Origin: Bog-473 sp963850095
Lineage (GTDB): Bacteria > Actinomycetota > Acidimicrobiia > Acidimicrobiales > RAAP-2
Direction of reading: 5' to 3'
DNA length: 64,000 bases
Assembly: GCA_963850095.1 (NCBI GenBank)
Contig: CAWKJX010000014.1
Span: 248,001 to 312,000 of the forward strand
Position 1 is the stretch's first letter. Every line of letters begins with the position of its first letter. The translations under genes and the position numbers were made by a program. Of this stretch, positions 44,385 to 53,634 are shown one piece after another. Below the pieces are notes generated by a model. The model had not been told where the DNA came from. It made no database searches and saw only the letters and a program-made list of their open reading frames with translations.

Positions 44385-45876
44385 TCAGGTCAAACGGTGA
44401 CGCAACCCCTCCTCGAGGAGCAGGCTCTCCTGGGCGTCGGCCTCCTTGGCCATCTTCGAGTGGGCCAGCAGGTAGTAGACGGCGCCGCCGACCGCCATGC
44501 CCAGGAAGATGCTGAAGTCGGCGCCGTTGTTGTGGTACGTGATCTCGTTCAGCCAGTGGGGCAGGTGGAAGGTGGCGGACAGCGCGGAGATGGCGGCGAA
44601 CATCCCGACCACCTGGGCGATGATCGCAGGCCAGGAGATGCCGCCCTTGTTCCAGTAGAGCGACGTCGGGCCCGTATTCTGCAGCTCGCTCGGCACGTAG
44701 CGGTATCTCCGCATCACCCAGTCGACCAGGAAGATGGCACACCACGGCGCGATCCACACGATCACGATGTCGACGAAGTCCTCGAGGTATGTGGTGAACG
44801 ACGAGCTGAAGATGGCATACATGGTGATCCCGAATGCGATGACGCAGTCGATCAGCACCGCGTGATAGCGCTTCACCGGTAACCCGATGGCCTGCAGGGT
44901 TACGCCCGACGAGTACATGTCCAGGCTGTTGATGGCAAAGAGCTGCACCACCGCGAAGATCAGGAACACGACGACGAACCATGCCGGGATCAGGCTCTGG
45001 TGGGCGAAGGGCAGCAGACCGCCGGCACCGGTCCCGATGCCGGCGATGAACGTCCCGATGACCGCGCCCAGCGTCATGATCAGGATCTCCGGCACCGCCG
45101 TGCCGAGGAAGACCCAGCCGACAATGCCCTTCTTGGACGTGTCGGCGGGGCAGTAGCGGGTGTAGTCGTTGCCGCACTCGGCCCAGCCGAGGCCACTCAA
45201 CGCGATGGTGAAGGCCAACCCGGCCATGTACGTCTGCCAGCCGGCACCGTGCGCGACCGCGTTGAGGTGGGCGTGGGGGATGGCGAAGCCGAGCATGATC
45301 GCGAAGAGCACCACGAAGGGGGCGATGAGCAGACGCAGCGACTTCACAATGGCGGCGTGCCCCAGGAACGGGAGGATGCCCTGGATGAGCACAGCCGCCA
45401 TGACCAGAATGACCTTGGCCGGGTCGCCGGGGTCGAAGCCGCCCTTGACCAAGAGGACGAGGCCGGCGCCCACGATGAGGATCAGGCCTTCGACCTCGAA
45501 GCCGATCTGAGTGACCCAGTTGAAGAACGAGATCGGCCGCGAGCCGTTGGGGCCGAAGGCCGCCCGGTTGATGGCGAAGACCGACGTGCCGGCGTCCGGT
45601 CCCTGCAGGGAGCACAAGCCCGAGTAGCAGGTAGGACAAGTTGCCGATGATGATCAGAGAGAGCGCCTGGGCGAAGGTGAAGCCGAACGTCATGAGGATG
45701 GCGCCGTAGAGGAAGTACTCGACCTGGACGCTGGCTCCGGCCCACATGCCGAAGATGTCCTTCGGAGTGGCCCAGCGCTCGCTGGCGGGGATGTAGTCAA
45801 TCCCGTGTTGCTCGACGGTGAAGGGGTCGTCAACCCCCGGATCATGAATGATCGCTAGGTCCTCGGCGATCGCCAC
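44385..45876 (-). CDS. NCS1-family nucleobase permease, one frameshift
   Basis: A cytosine/allantoin/uracil-type permease of about 497 aa once joined, with about twelve membrane helices. GTG 45876 has GGAGG seven bases upstream. The 5' frame gives IPASERWATPKDIFGMWAGASV and FGFTFAQALSLIIIGNLSYLLL. The second frame gives GPDAGTSVFAINRAAFGPNG (the NCS1 substrate-site region), ALSGLGWAECGNDYTRYCPAD and IVWIAPWCAIFLVDWVMRRY. Removing one C in 45619-45621 joins them. Next to cytosine deaminase and upp, cytosine or a related base is the likely cargo. Confidence 0.85.
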
Positions 45877-46123
45877 CTCGTTACCTCCCTCGTTGTCGCC
45901 TCTGGGGTGCGCGCGAACGCCTCGAAGGCCAAACGAGGACAGGGCTGGCGCCCCGGCTGCCCCCGGCAACCGCCCTCGCTCTCGCATCTCACGCACACCG
46001 CCCTGTCGGTTCGGTGCGCCTCCCTGACGAGCGACCGAAGGTGTGCACACATTTGTGTGCCGACAGGTGGCCGGTCAAGTGCCTCTTCGGCCCGCTCGGG
46101 GCCGAGGCGATAGAACGGCAGCC

Positions 46124-47646
46124 GTGAACGGGGCATTGATGGTCTGCGGGACCACCTCCGATGCCGGCAAGAGCACCGTGGTGGCCGGACTCTGCCGCGT
46201 CCTGGCCCGGCAGGGCGTGGCCGTGGCGCCCTTCAAGGGCCAGAACATGTCGCTCAATGCCATGGTCACCGGCGAGGGAGGTGAGATCGGCCGGGCCCAG
46301 TGGCTCCAGGCCGTCGCGGCCGGCGCCGAGCCCGAGGTGGCCATGAACCCGGTCCTGCTCAAGCCGACGGGGGAGCGGGCCTCCCAGGTGGTCGTGCTGG
46401 GCCGCGCCGCCGGTCTGCAGGAGGCGGCCTCGTACCAATCCTCCAAGGAGACCCTGGTGGACGTCGTGGACGGTGCGCTGGCGTCGCTGCGCGCCCGGTA
46501 CGACGTCGTGGTCTGCGAGGGCGCCGGCAGCCCGGCCGAGATCAACCTGTTGCAGCACGACATCGTGAACCTGGGCCTGGCCGTGCGGGCCGGCCTGCCC
46601 GCCATCGTCGTGGGCGACATCGAGCGTGGCGGGGTGTTCGCCCATCTCTTCGGCACCGTCGCCATCCTCCCCGAGGAGTTGGCTCGGGCGATCGGCGGCT
46701 TCGTCATCAACCGGTTCCGGGGTGATCCCGCCCTGCTGGGCGACGGTCCGGACCAGCTCGAGGCCCGCACGGGTGTCCCGACGCTCGGCGTGTTGCCCTT
46801 CCTCGAGGGGCTCGAGTTCGACGCCGAGGACTCGCTGGCGCGGTCCCCGACGCCGGTCGGCCGCGCCGGCGGCAACGAACCTGCTCGACGTGGCCGTACT
46901 GCTGCTGCCGCGCCTGTCCAACTTCACGGACCTCGACCCGCTGGTGGCCGAACCCGGCGTGCACGTCCGCTGGGTGGCGCGGGCCGACGAGTTGGGGCGA
47001 CCCGACCTCGTCGTGCTGCCCGGCACCCGGGCGACCGTCTCCGACCTGGCTTCGCTGCGCGGCCGTGGCCTCCTCGACGCGCTCGACGCGCGGCGCGTCG
47101 CGGCCGATTCTCCGGTGATCCTGGGGATCTGCGGCGGCTTCCAGATGTTGGGGGGCACCATCGTCGACCGGGACGGCGTCGAGGCCGCCACGTCGGGGAG
47201 CGCGGCGCGCGGAGGGTCTGGGCTGGCTACCCGTCCGCACGGAGTTCGAAGCGGACAAGCTGACCCGCCTGAGCGCCGCCGTGGACGCCACCGGCGACCG
47301 TGTGGGCGGGTACGAAATTCGGCACGGGCGCATGACGGCGGTGGGTGCGCACCGCCCGTGGCTGTCACTCGAGGGCGAGGGCGACGGCGAGGGCGACCTG
47401 GTCAGCGCCAGCAACGCCGACGGGAGCGTCCTGGGCACCACGCTGCACGGCTTGTTCGAGAACGACGGCTTCCGGCACCGCTTCCTGGCCGACTTGGCCG
47501 AGCGGCGCGGCCGCGACTGGCGAGGCTCGGACCTGTCCTACGGGGCGGCGCGGGAGGCGCAGATCGACCGCATCGCCGACGCCTGCGAGGAGCATCTCGA
47601 CCTCGAGGCGCTGTGGCGCCTGGTCGAGTCGGCCGCCATCAGGTAG
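46124..47646 (+). CDS. cobQ: Cobyric acid synthase, two frameshifts
   Basis: Glutamine-dependent amidation of four side chains in adenosylcobalamin biosynthesis. Pieces in order: ALMVCGTTSDAGKSTVVAGL (P-loop), PFKGQNMSLNAMVT, VVCEGAGSPAEINL and GGVFAHLFGT in frame one. Then VAVLLLPRLSNFTDLDPL and VILGICGGFQMLGG (glutamine amidotransferase nucleophile Cys) in frame two. Then GWLPVRTEFEADKLTRLS, GYEIRHGRM and GTTLHGLFENDGFRHRFL (catalytic His) in frame three. Extra bases near 46880 and 47211 explain both breaks. GTG 46124 gives the usual start. No other cob gene is in the window. Confidence 0.85.
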
Positions 47647-47652
47647 GGGAGC

Positions 47653-48144
47653 TCAGCTCTCGAGCAGGTCCCGCATGAACTGGACCGACTTCTCCTGTAC
47701 CTCGCGGGCCTGCGACTCTATGAAGCGCTCGACGATCGGCCCCGCCCCGAAGATCTTGACCTTGGCCTCGAGCGAGAACGTCTCGACCGTCTTGCCGTCC
47801 TCGACCGCGAAGGTGATGGCGCCGTCGATCTGCGTCTTGTCGGCCATGGTGCCCGGTGTCATGGTGAACGTCGCGGTCGAGGCGGCCGGGTCGAAGGTGC
47901 TGACCTCGGTGGTGACGACCTCCTCCCCGAAAATTTTGCGGACGGGGCCGGGCATATTGGGCTTCTGGCCGTAGCGCAGGGTCCGGACCAGCCCGCTCTG
48001 CAGGTCACCCTCCTGGGACACCACCTCGGCCGAGGTGGAGCCGAGGGCTTCGAGGTGGAGTCGCACCACGAAGTCCGGGTCGAAGTAGAGCGCCCAGAAC
48101 TGTTCGGGCGTGCACGTCCAGTCGTAGGAGAGATTGAGCTTCAT
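47653..48144 (-). CDS. DUF2505 family protein
   Basis: A 163 aa SRPBCC-like (START-fold) protein of the DUF2505 type common in actinomycetes: MKLNLSYDWTCTPEQFWALY, FDPDFVVRLHLEALGS and the C-terminal helix IVERFIESQAREVQEKSVQF. These proteins have a hydrophobic cavity; ligand and role are unknown. ATG 48144 overlaps the stop of the NTF2-like gene (ATGA). Last gene of the amine-catabolic operon beginning at 51972. Confidence 0.78.
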   Translation of the reverse strand: MKLNLSYDWTCTPEQFWALYFDPDFVVRLHLEALGSTSAEVVSQEGDLQSGLVRTLRYGQKPNMPGPVRKIFGEEVVTTEVSTFDPAASTATFTMTPGTMADKTQIDGAITFAVEDGKTVETFSLEAKVKIFGAGPIVERFIESQAREVQEKSVQFMRDLLES

Positions 48145-48616
48145 GGCGCCAGGTCGAAGAGCATGTGGTGTCCGAGGTCTCCCATGAGGTCGATCATTAT
48201 GTGCATGGACGTCACGCGCCAATGGCCGTCCGCCCGCTCGTAGCCGTGGCGGTAGCGGCCGGCGATGACGGGCTGCAGGGCCAGCTCGCCCGGCACGGCC
48301 TGCAGGACGGTGAAGTAGGACCGGCTCGAGGCCGTCGCGCCCCCGCCCCCGACCTCGTCGTCCACGTCGACGATGACGTTGGTCATCACGTGCTTCGTGT
48401 GCGGCGTCCCGTCCTCGTAGCGCCGGGTCGTCCGGGCGTAGAGGGCTTCGATGGCGTCGCGCCCCGCACCGCGTCGCCGAAGCCCTCGAAGGTCAGCGTC
48501 GCATGCTCGAACAGCTCGGCCACTCCGGCGAAGTCGCCCAGGTCGATCCGTTCGGCGTAGGTGTAGATCAACTTGGTGATGGCTTCGCCGGCCGTCTCGG
48601 GCACGGCGGGAATCAT
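48141..48616 (-). CDS. NTF2/SnoaL-like protein, one frameshift
   Basis: About 158 aa in two frames. The first has ITKLIYTYAERIDLGDFAGV and ELFEHATLTFEGFGDAVRG. The second has RDAIEALYARTTRRYEDG, HTKHVMTNVIVDVDDEVGGG and YRHGYERADGHWRVTSMHI, the typical SnoaL ending. One G missing from the run at 48462-48465 explains the break. Members act as cyclases, dehydratases or ketosteroid isomerase-like enzymes. ATG 48616 lies 8 bases after the flavoprotein gene, so it belongs to the same operon. Confidence 0.75.
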
Positions 48617-48624
48617 GGCACCGT

Positions 48625-50058
48625 TCACTGCCCGAGCAGCCGCCCCATGGCCCCGGCCAGCCGGCTCGGGCGCCCCCGGCGCGATTCGGAGCGGTCGGCC
48701 AGCTTCATCGTCCACAGGCCGGCGTTGACGCCGAGCCAGCGCAGGGGTTCGGGCTCCCAGCGCGGCGAGCGGTGCCCCACCCAGGGCAAGTGGGTGAGCG
48801 GCGTGTCCGCCCCGGTGATGAGGTCGGCCAGCGTGCGGCCGGCCAGGTTCGTGGTGGCGACCCCGTCGCCCACGTAGCCGCCGGCCCAGGCCAGGCCCGA
48901 GTCGCGGTCGAAGCCGACCGAGGAGTGCCAGTCCCGCGGGATCCCGAGCGGGCCGCCCCAGGCGTGCGTGAAGCGGGCCCGGCGCAGGTCGGGGAAGAGC
49001 TCGGTCAGGGTCTGGCGCAGGAGCGCGTGCACCGACGGCTCGGCGTCGAAGGACTCCCGTACCGCCGAGCCGTAGTGGTACGGCGCACCTCGTCCGCCGA
49101 AGGCGATCCGGCCGTCGGCCGTCCGCTGCCCGTAGATGATCATGTGCCGGTGGTCGGCGAAGGTGGCGCGGCTCTCGAGGCCGGCCGCCTCCCAGAAGTC
49201 GGCACCGAGGGGCTCGGTGGCCACCATCAGGGAATACACCGGGACGAGGTCGCGCCGATGCCCCGGCAGGGTCGGCGTCCAGGCCTCCGTCGCCCGCACC
49301 ACGACGTCGGCCCGCACCGTGCCGCCCGTCGTGGTGACGACGGCCGGGCCCGCCGAACCCGGGGGAGAGGGCCGGATGTCGGTCACCGGGGTGTGCTCGT
49401 AAATCCGCACACCCCGCCGCTCGACGGCGCCGGCCAGGCCGCGGGCCAGGAGCGCCGGCTGCAGTGCGGCGCAGTGCGGCGTGAAGGTGGCGCCGATCAC
49501 CCCCGCCGCGCCGACCAGCTCACGGGTCTCCTGCGCTCCGAGCCAGCGCACGTCGTCGTCGCCGAAGCCGAGGGCGTGCGCCTCGTCCACCTCGGCCAGC
49601 GCCCGGGCCCGCTGCGCCTCGCTGCGCACCAGGTCGATGGAGCCCCCCTTGGCGAAGTGGCAGTCGATGCCCTCGGCCGCCGCGGCCTCCCCCACGACGT
49701 CGACCGTCTCCTGCATGGCCCGGCGCATGGCCCGCATGGCGTCGGGCCCGTGCCGGCGGGCCAGGGCGGCGTCGGAAGTGGCGAAGAGCGCCGAGCACCA
49801 GCCGCCGTTACGTCCCGACGCCCCGAACCCCGCCACCTCGCGCTCGAGCACGGCCACGCGCACCGTCGGGTCGGCCCGGGCCAGCGAGAGTGCCGTCCAC
49901 AACCCGGTGAAGCCGGCGCCCACGATGCAGACGTCGACGTGGAGGTCCTCGTTCAGCGCCGGTCGCGGCGGCAGCGGGTCCGGCACCGCCTCCCACCACA
50001 GCGAGAGGCGCCCGTAGCCCGAAGACCCCGGTGCCGACGGTGCTACATCCGGCGCCAC
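48625..50058 (-). CDS. DAO-type FAD amine oxidoreductase (PuuB-like)
   Basis: A 477 aa glycine/D-amino-acid oxidase-family flavoprotein. The FAD loop is DVCIVGAGFTGLWTALSLA near 42-60, followed by VAGFGASGRNGGWCSALFA, the flavin-contact segment seen in gamma-glutamylputrescine oxidases. The C-terminal flavin strand is GLAWAGGYVGDGVATTNLAG. It would oxidise an amine or N-substituted amino acid to an aldehyde or keto product plus ammonia and peroxide. Its 5' end overlaps the aminotransferase 3' end by 16 bases. Neighbours support amine catabolism. Confidence 0.82.
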   Translation of the reverse strand: MAPDVAPSAPGSSGYGRLSLWWEAVPDPLPPRPALNEDLHVDVCIVGAGFTGLWTALSLARADPTVRVAVLEREVAGFGASGRNGGWCSALFATSDAALARRHGPDAMRAMRRAMQETVDVVGEAAAAEGIDCHFAKGGSIDLVRSEAQRARALAEVDEAHALGFGDDDVRWLGAQETRELVGAAGVIGATFTPHCAALQPALLARGLAGAVERRGVRIYEHTPVTDIRPSPPGSAGPAVVTTTGGTVRADVVVRATEAWTPTLPGHRRDLVPVYSLMVATEPLGADFWEAAGLESRATFADHRHMIIYGQRTADGRIAFGGRGAPYHYGSAVRESFDAEPSVHALLRQTLTELFPDLRRARFTHAWGGPLGIPRDWHSSVGFDRDSGLAWAGGYVGDGVATTNLAGRTLADLITGADTPLTHLPWVGHRSPRWEPEPLRWLGVNAGLWTMKLADRSESRRGRPSRLAGAMGRLLGQ

Positions 50059-51422
50059 GCCTCGGACAACACGTCACGCAGGGTCGACGCGATGAAGTCG
50101 ATCTCCTCCTGGCCGCAGATGAGCGGCGGCGAGAGCTGTACGACGGGGTCACCCCGGTCGTCGGCCCGGCAGATCAAGCCCGCGTCGAACAGGGCACCCG
50201 ACAGGTAGCCGCGCAGCAGGCGCTCGGACTCCTCGTCGTCGAAGGAGAGCCGGGACTCCTTGTCCTTGACCAGCTCTATGCCGTAGAAGAAGCCGGCGCC
50301 GCGCACGTTGCCGACGATCGGAAGGTCGTAGAGGCCGTCGAGCGCGGAACGGAACGCCTCCTCGGTCGACTGCACGTGTTGCAGGATGTGCTCGGACTCG
50401 AACACGTCGAGGTTGGCCAGGGCCACGGCGCAGCTCACCGGGTGGCCGGCGAAGGTGAAGCCGTGCAGGAATGACGCGCCCGGCTCGAGGAAGGGCTCCA
50501 TCAGCCGGTCCGAGGCGATCATGGCGCCGAGGGGCGCATACCCCGACGTCAGGCCCTTGGCCACGGTGATGATGTCGGGCTGGTACCCGTAGCGGAGGGC
50601 GCCGAACCAGTGGCCGAGCCGCCCGAAGGCGCAGATGACCTCGTCGGAGACGAGCAGGACGCCGTGGCGGTCGCAGATTTCGCGCACCCGCTCGAAGTAG
50701 CCCGGCGGGGGTGGGAAGCACCCGCCCGCGTTCTGCACCGGCTCCAGGAAGACGGCCGCCACCGAGTTCGGCCCCTCGCGCACTATGGCCCGGTCGATCT
50801 CGTCGGCCGCCCACCGCCCGAAGGCCACCTCGTCGTCGGGGTACACCTCGGCCCGGTAGAAGTTGGTGTTGGGGACCTTGATCGCGCCCGGTACCAGCGG
50901 CTCGAAGGGCACCCGCAACTCGGGGATACCGGTGATCGAGAGCGCCCCCATGGAGGTGCCGTGGTAGGCGATGTAGCGGCTTATGACCTTGGTCCGCTCC
51001 GGCTGGCCCATGAGGCGGAAGTACTGGCGGGCCAGCTTCCAGGCCGACTCGACCGCCTCGGACCCACCCGTGGTGAAGAACACCCGGTTCAGGTCGCCCG
51101 GCGCGTAGGCGGCCACCCGGTCGGCCAACTCGATGGCCCGGGGGTGGGCGTAGGTCCACAGCGGGAAGTAGGCCAGCGTCTCGGCCTGCTTGGCCCCGGC
51201 CTGGGCCAGCTCCGTGCGCCCGTGCCCGATCTGTGACGTGAAGAGGCCGGCCAGCCCGTCGAGGTAGCGCTTGCCGTGCTGGTCCCAGACGTAGGCGCCC
51301 TCGCCCCGCACGATCACGGGCACCTCGTGGTCGGTGTAGGAGCCCATGCGGCTGAAGTGCATCCAGAGGTGGCGCTTGGCCTCCTCGCTCAGCTCGGAGT
51401 TCTCCGGGTCGGTCGTGCTCAT
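50043..51422 (-). CDS. Class III (omega) aminotransferase, putrescine/beta-alanine type
   Basis: A 459 aa PLP aminotransferase: YLDGLAGLFTSQIGHGR, FFTTGGSEAVESAWKLARQY (phosphate site), YHGTSMGALSITG, VLLVSDEVICAFGRLG (PLP Asp) and the Schiff-base lysine in IITVAKGLTSGYAPLGA. Such enzymes use pyruvate or 2-oxoglutarate to deaminate putrescine, beta-alanine or similar terminal amines. ATG 51422 has AGGAAGG upstream. With an aldehyde dehydrogenase and alanine dehydrogenase encoded divergently, pyruvate as acceptor is likely (inference). Confidence 0.87.
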   Translation of the reverse strand: MSTTDPENSELSEEAKRHLWMHFSRMGSYTDHEVPVIVRGEGAYVWDQHGKRYLDGLAGLFTSQIGHGRTELAQAGAKQAETLAYFPLWTYAHPRAIELADRVAAYAPGDLNRVFFTTGGSEAVESAWKLARQYFRLMGQPERTKVISRYIAYHGTSMGALSITGIPELRVPFEPLVPGAIKVPNTNFYRAEVYPDDEVAFGRWAADEIDRAIVREGPNSVAAVFLEPVQNAGGCFPPPPGYFERVREICDRHGVLLVSDEVICAFGRLGHWFGALRYGYQPDIITVAKGLTSGYAPLGAMIASDRLMEPFLEPGASFLHGFTFAGHPVSCAVALANLDVFESEHILQHVQSTEEAFRSALDGLYDLPIVGNVRGAGFFYGIELVKDKESRLSFDDEESERLLRGYLSGALFDAGLICRADDRGDPVVQLSPPLICGQEEIDFIASTLRDVLSEAWRRM

Positions 51423-51462
51423 CGTTGTCCTTCCTCCACTCGACGGGGGGCGAGGTGACCGC

Positions 51463-51972
51463 TCACCGCGTGCCCCAGGTGTAGGTCTGCTTCGCCAGCT
51501 TCAGGTACAAGAAGGTCTCGGTGGCCCGCACGCCCGGGATGGAGCGCACCGAGTCGTTGAGGACCTGCAGCAGCCGCTCGTCGTCCTCGCACACGATTTC
51601 CGCCAGGATGTCGAAGGACCCCGCGCACATCACCACGTAGTCCACCTCGGGCATGGCGATCAGCTTCTCGGCCACCCGCCGCACGTCGCCCTCCACGGAG
51701 ATCCCGACCATGGCCTGGCGGGTGAAACCGAGCTGCAGCGGGTCGGTGACGGCGACGATCTGCATGATGCCCATTTCGCGCAAGCGCTGGACCCGCCGCC
51801 GTACCGCCGCCTCGGAGAGGCCGACGGCCTCGGCGATGGCGCCGTAGGGCTGGCGGCCGTCGCGCTGGAGTGCCTCGATGATGGCCCGGTTCGGCCCGTC
51901 GAGCAGCGTGCCGGTACCCGATGTCGCCTCGTTCTGGGAACCCGCCTCCACCGGCGCGTCGGCGTCGGGCAT
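51463..51972 (-). CDS. Lrp/AsnC-type transcriptional regulator
   Basis: A 169 aa regulator. An N-terminal HTH (NRAIIEALQRDGRQPYGAIA, LSEAAVRRRVQRLREMGI) is followed by a RAM ligand-binding domain (QAMVGISVEGDVRRVAEKL, CAGSFDILAEIVCEDD). It precedes the aminotransferase by 40 bases on the same strand and is divergent from the aldehyde dehydrogenase, so it is the obvious local regulator. The effector is probably an amino acid or amine related to the pathway. Confidence 0.88.
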   Translation of the reverse strand: MPDADAPVEAGSQNEATSGTGTLLDGPNRAIIEALQRDGRQPYGAIAEAVGLSEAAVRRRVQRLREMGIMQIVAVTDPLQLGFTRQAMVGISVEGDVRRVAEKLIAMPEVDYVVMCAGSFDILAEIVCEDDERLLQVLNDSVRSIPGVRATETFLYLKLAKQTYTWGTR

Positions 51973-52049
51973 CTCTGCTACCTCGCTGTCGTCATCGGTA
52001 CTGGTCGTATCGGCGGGGAAAACCCCGTATGTGCGAATTGTGTCACTTC

Positions 52050-52089
52050 GACACCCTCAGTCAAGCAGAATCCGTCGCGTGAGGGTCTC
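52050..52089. promoter_or_regulatory. Candidate operator between lrp-like and aldehyde dehydrogenase genes
   Basis: Imperfect inverted repeat GACACCCTCA (52050-52059) and TGAGGGTCTC (52080-52089), 9 of 10 bases complementary, with a 20-base spacer. It lies in the 211-base gap between divergent genes, about 95 bases before the dehydrogenase start. An Lrp-type regulator could bind it. Confidence 0.4.
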
Positions 52090-52183
52090 GAACTTGCGAA
52101 AACGCTTGTTGACGCCGGGATCTTCTGTGATCCTGTAGCTACGGACCACGCCAGGGTGCGCCGGGTCGGGCGAAGGGAGCGGC

Positions 52184-53611
52184 ATGCGGAAACTGCAGAA
52201 TTTCGTCGGGGGCGCCTACCGCGACGCCGAGGACGGCCCGCTGGCCCCGCTGATCGACCCCAGCACCGGGGAAGTGTTCGCCGAGGCGCCGGTGTCGGGA
52301 CCAGCCGACGTGGACGGGGCAGTGCGGACGGCCGCCGAGGCCTTCGCGTCGTGGAAGCGCACCACCCCCTCGGAGCGCAGCCTCGCCCTTTTGCGCATTG
52401 CCGATGCAGTCGAGGCCAGGGCCGATGAGCTGGTGCGGGCCGAATGCGAGAACACCGGCAAGCCGTTCCAGCTGACCATGGACGAGGAGATCCCGCCCAT
52501 GGTCGACCAGATCCGCTTCTTCGCCGGCGCAGCGCGGCACCTGCAGGGACTGGCGGCGTCGGAGTACATGGCCGGCCACACCTCGTTCATCCGGCGCGAG
52601 CCGCTCGGTGTCTGCGCCGCGGTGACGCCCTGGAACTACCCGATGATGATGGCGGTCTGGAAGTTCGCTCCGGCCCTGGCCGCGGGGAACACCCAGGTGC
52701 TCAAGCCCTCGGACACCACCCCGGTGACCACGCTGCTCCTGGCCGAGATCATCGCCGAGCACGTTCCGCCCGGCGTCTTCAACGTCGTGTGCGGCGACCG
52801 CGACACCGGCCGGGCCCTCGTGGTGCACGAGACGCCGGCCCTGGTCTCGGTGACCGGCTCGGTGCGGGCGGGCATGGAGGTGGCCGCGGCCGCCGCACCC
52901 TCCCTCAAGCGGGTCCACCTCGAGCTGGGCGGCAAAGCGCCCGTCATCGTGTTCGACGATGCCGACGCCGCGGCCGCCGCCGAGGGCATTGCCGGTGCCG
53001 GCTACTTCAACGCCGGGCAGGACTGCACCGCGGCCACCCGGGTCCTGGCCGGTCCACGCGTCCACGGGGACCTGCTGGCGGCGCTGGTGGAGCAGGCCGA
53101 GGGCACCACGGTCGGGGGGACCGACAACGAGGCGGCCGACTACGGGCCTCTCAACAGCGCCACCCAGCTGGAACGGGTGCGCGGCTTCCTGGAGCGCACG
53201 CCGACCCACGCCGCCGTGGTCATCGGGGGCACCGCCGTGGGCGAACGGGGCTACTGCTTCGCGCCCACGGTCGTCGACGGCCTGCGCCAGGACGACGAAA
53301 TGGTCCAGAACGAGGTCTTCGGCCCCGTCATCACCGTCCAGGAGTTCAGCGACGAGGCCGAGGCGCTCCGCTGGGCCAACGGCGTGGAGTACGGGCTGGC
53401 CTCGTCGGTATGGACCCGTGACCACGGGCGGGCCATGCGCATGGCGCGCGACCTCGACTTCGGGTGCGTGTGGATCAACACCCACATTCCGCTGGTGGCG
53501 GAAATGCCCCACGGCGGTTTCAAGCGGTCGGGCTACGGCAAGGACCTGTCCGAGTACGGGTTCGAGGACTACACGCGCATCAAGCACGTGATGAGCAACA
53601 TCGAGGAATAG
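52184..53611 (+). CDS. Aldehyde dehydrogenase (aminoaldehyde/betaine-aldehyde type)
   Basis: A 475 aa NAD(P)-dependent dehydrogenase with the full catalytic set: Asn 151 in TPWNYP, Glu 247 in LELGGKAP and Cys 281 in FNAGQDCTAATRV. NAD motifs VTGSVRAG and EVFGPVITV are present. The spacing matches gamma-aminobutyraldehyde/betaine-aldehyde dehydrogenases. It would oxidise the aldehyde made by the divergent aminotransferase or oxidase. The next gene (alanine dehydrogenase) follows by 23 bases, giving one transcript. Confidence 0.9.
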   Translation: MRKLQNFVGGAYRDAEDGPLAPLIDPSTGEVFAEAPVSGPADVDGAVRTAAEAFASWKRTTPSERSLALLRIADAVEARADELVRAECENTGKPFQLTMDEEIPPMVDQIRFFAGAARHLQGLAASEYMAGHTSFIRREPLGVCAAVTPWNYPMMMAVWKFAPALAAGNTQVLKPSDTTPVTTLLLAEIIAEHVPPGVFNVVCGDRDTGRALVVHETPALVSVTGSVRAGMEVAAAAAPSLKRVHLELGGKAPVIVFDDADAAAAAEGIAGAGYFNAGQDCTAATRVLAGPRVHGDLLAALVEQAEGTTVGGTDNEAADYGPLNSATQLERVRGFLERTPTHAAVVIGGTAVGERGYCFAPTVVDGLRQDDEMVQNEVFGPVITVQEFSDEAEALRWANGVEYGLASSVWTRDHGRAMRMARDLDFGCVWINTHIPLVAEMPHGGFKRSGYGKDLSEYGFEDYTRIKHVMSNIEE

Positions 53612-53634
53612 GAATAAGGAACAGAGGAGAAGCC

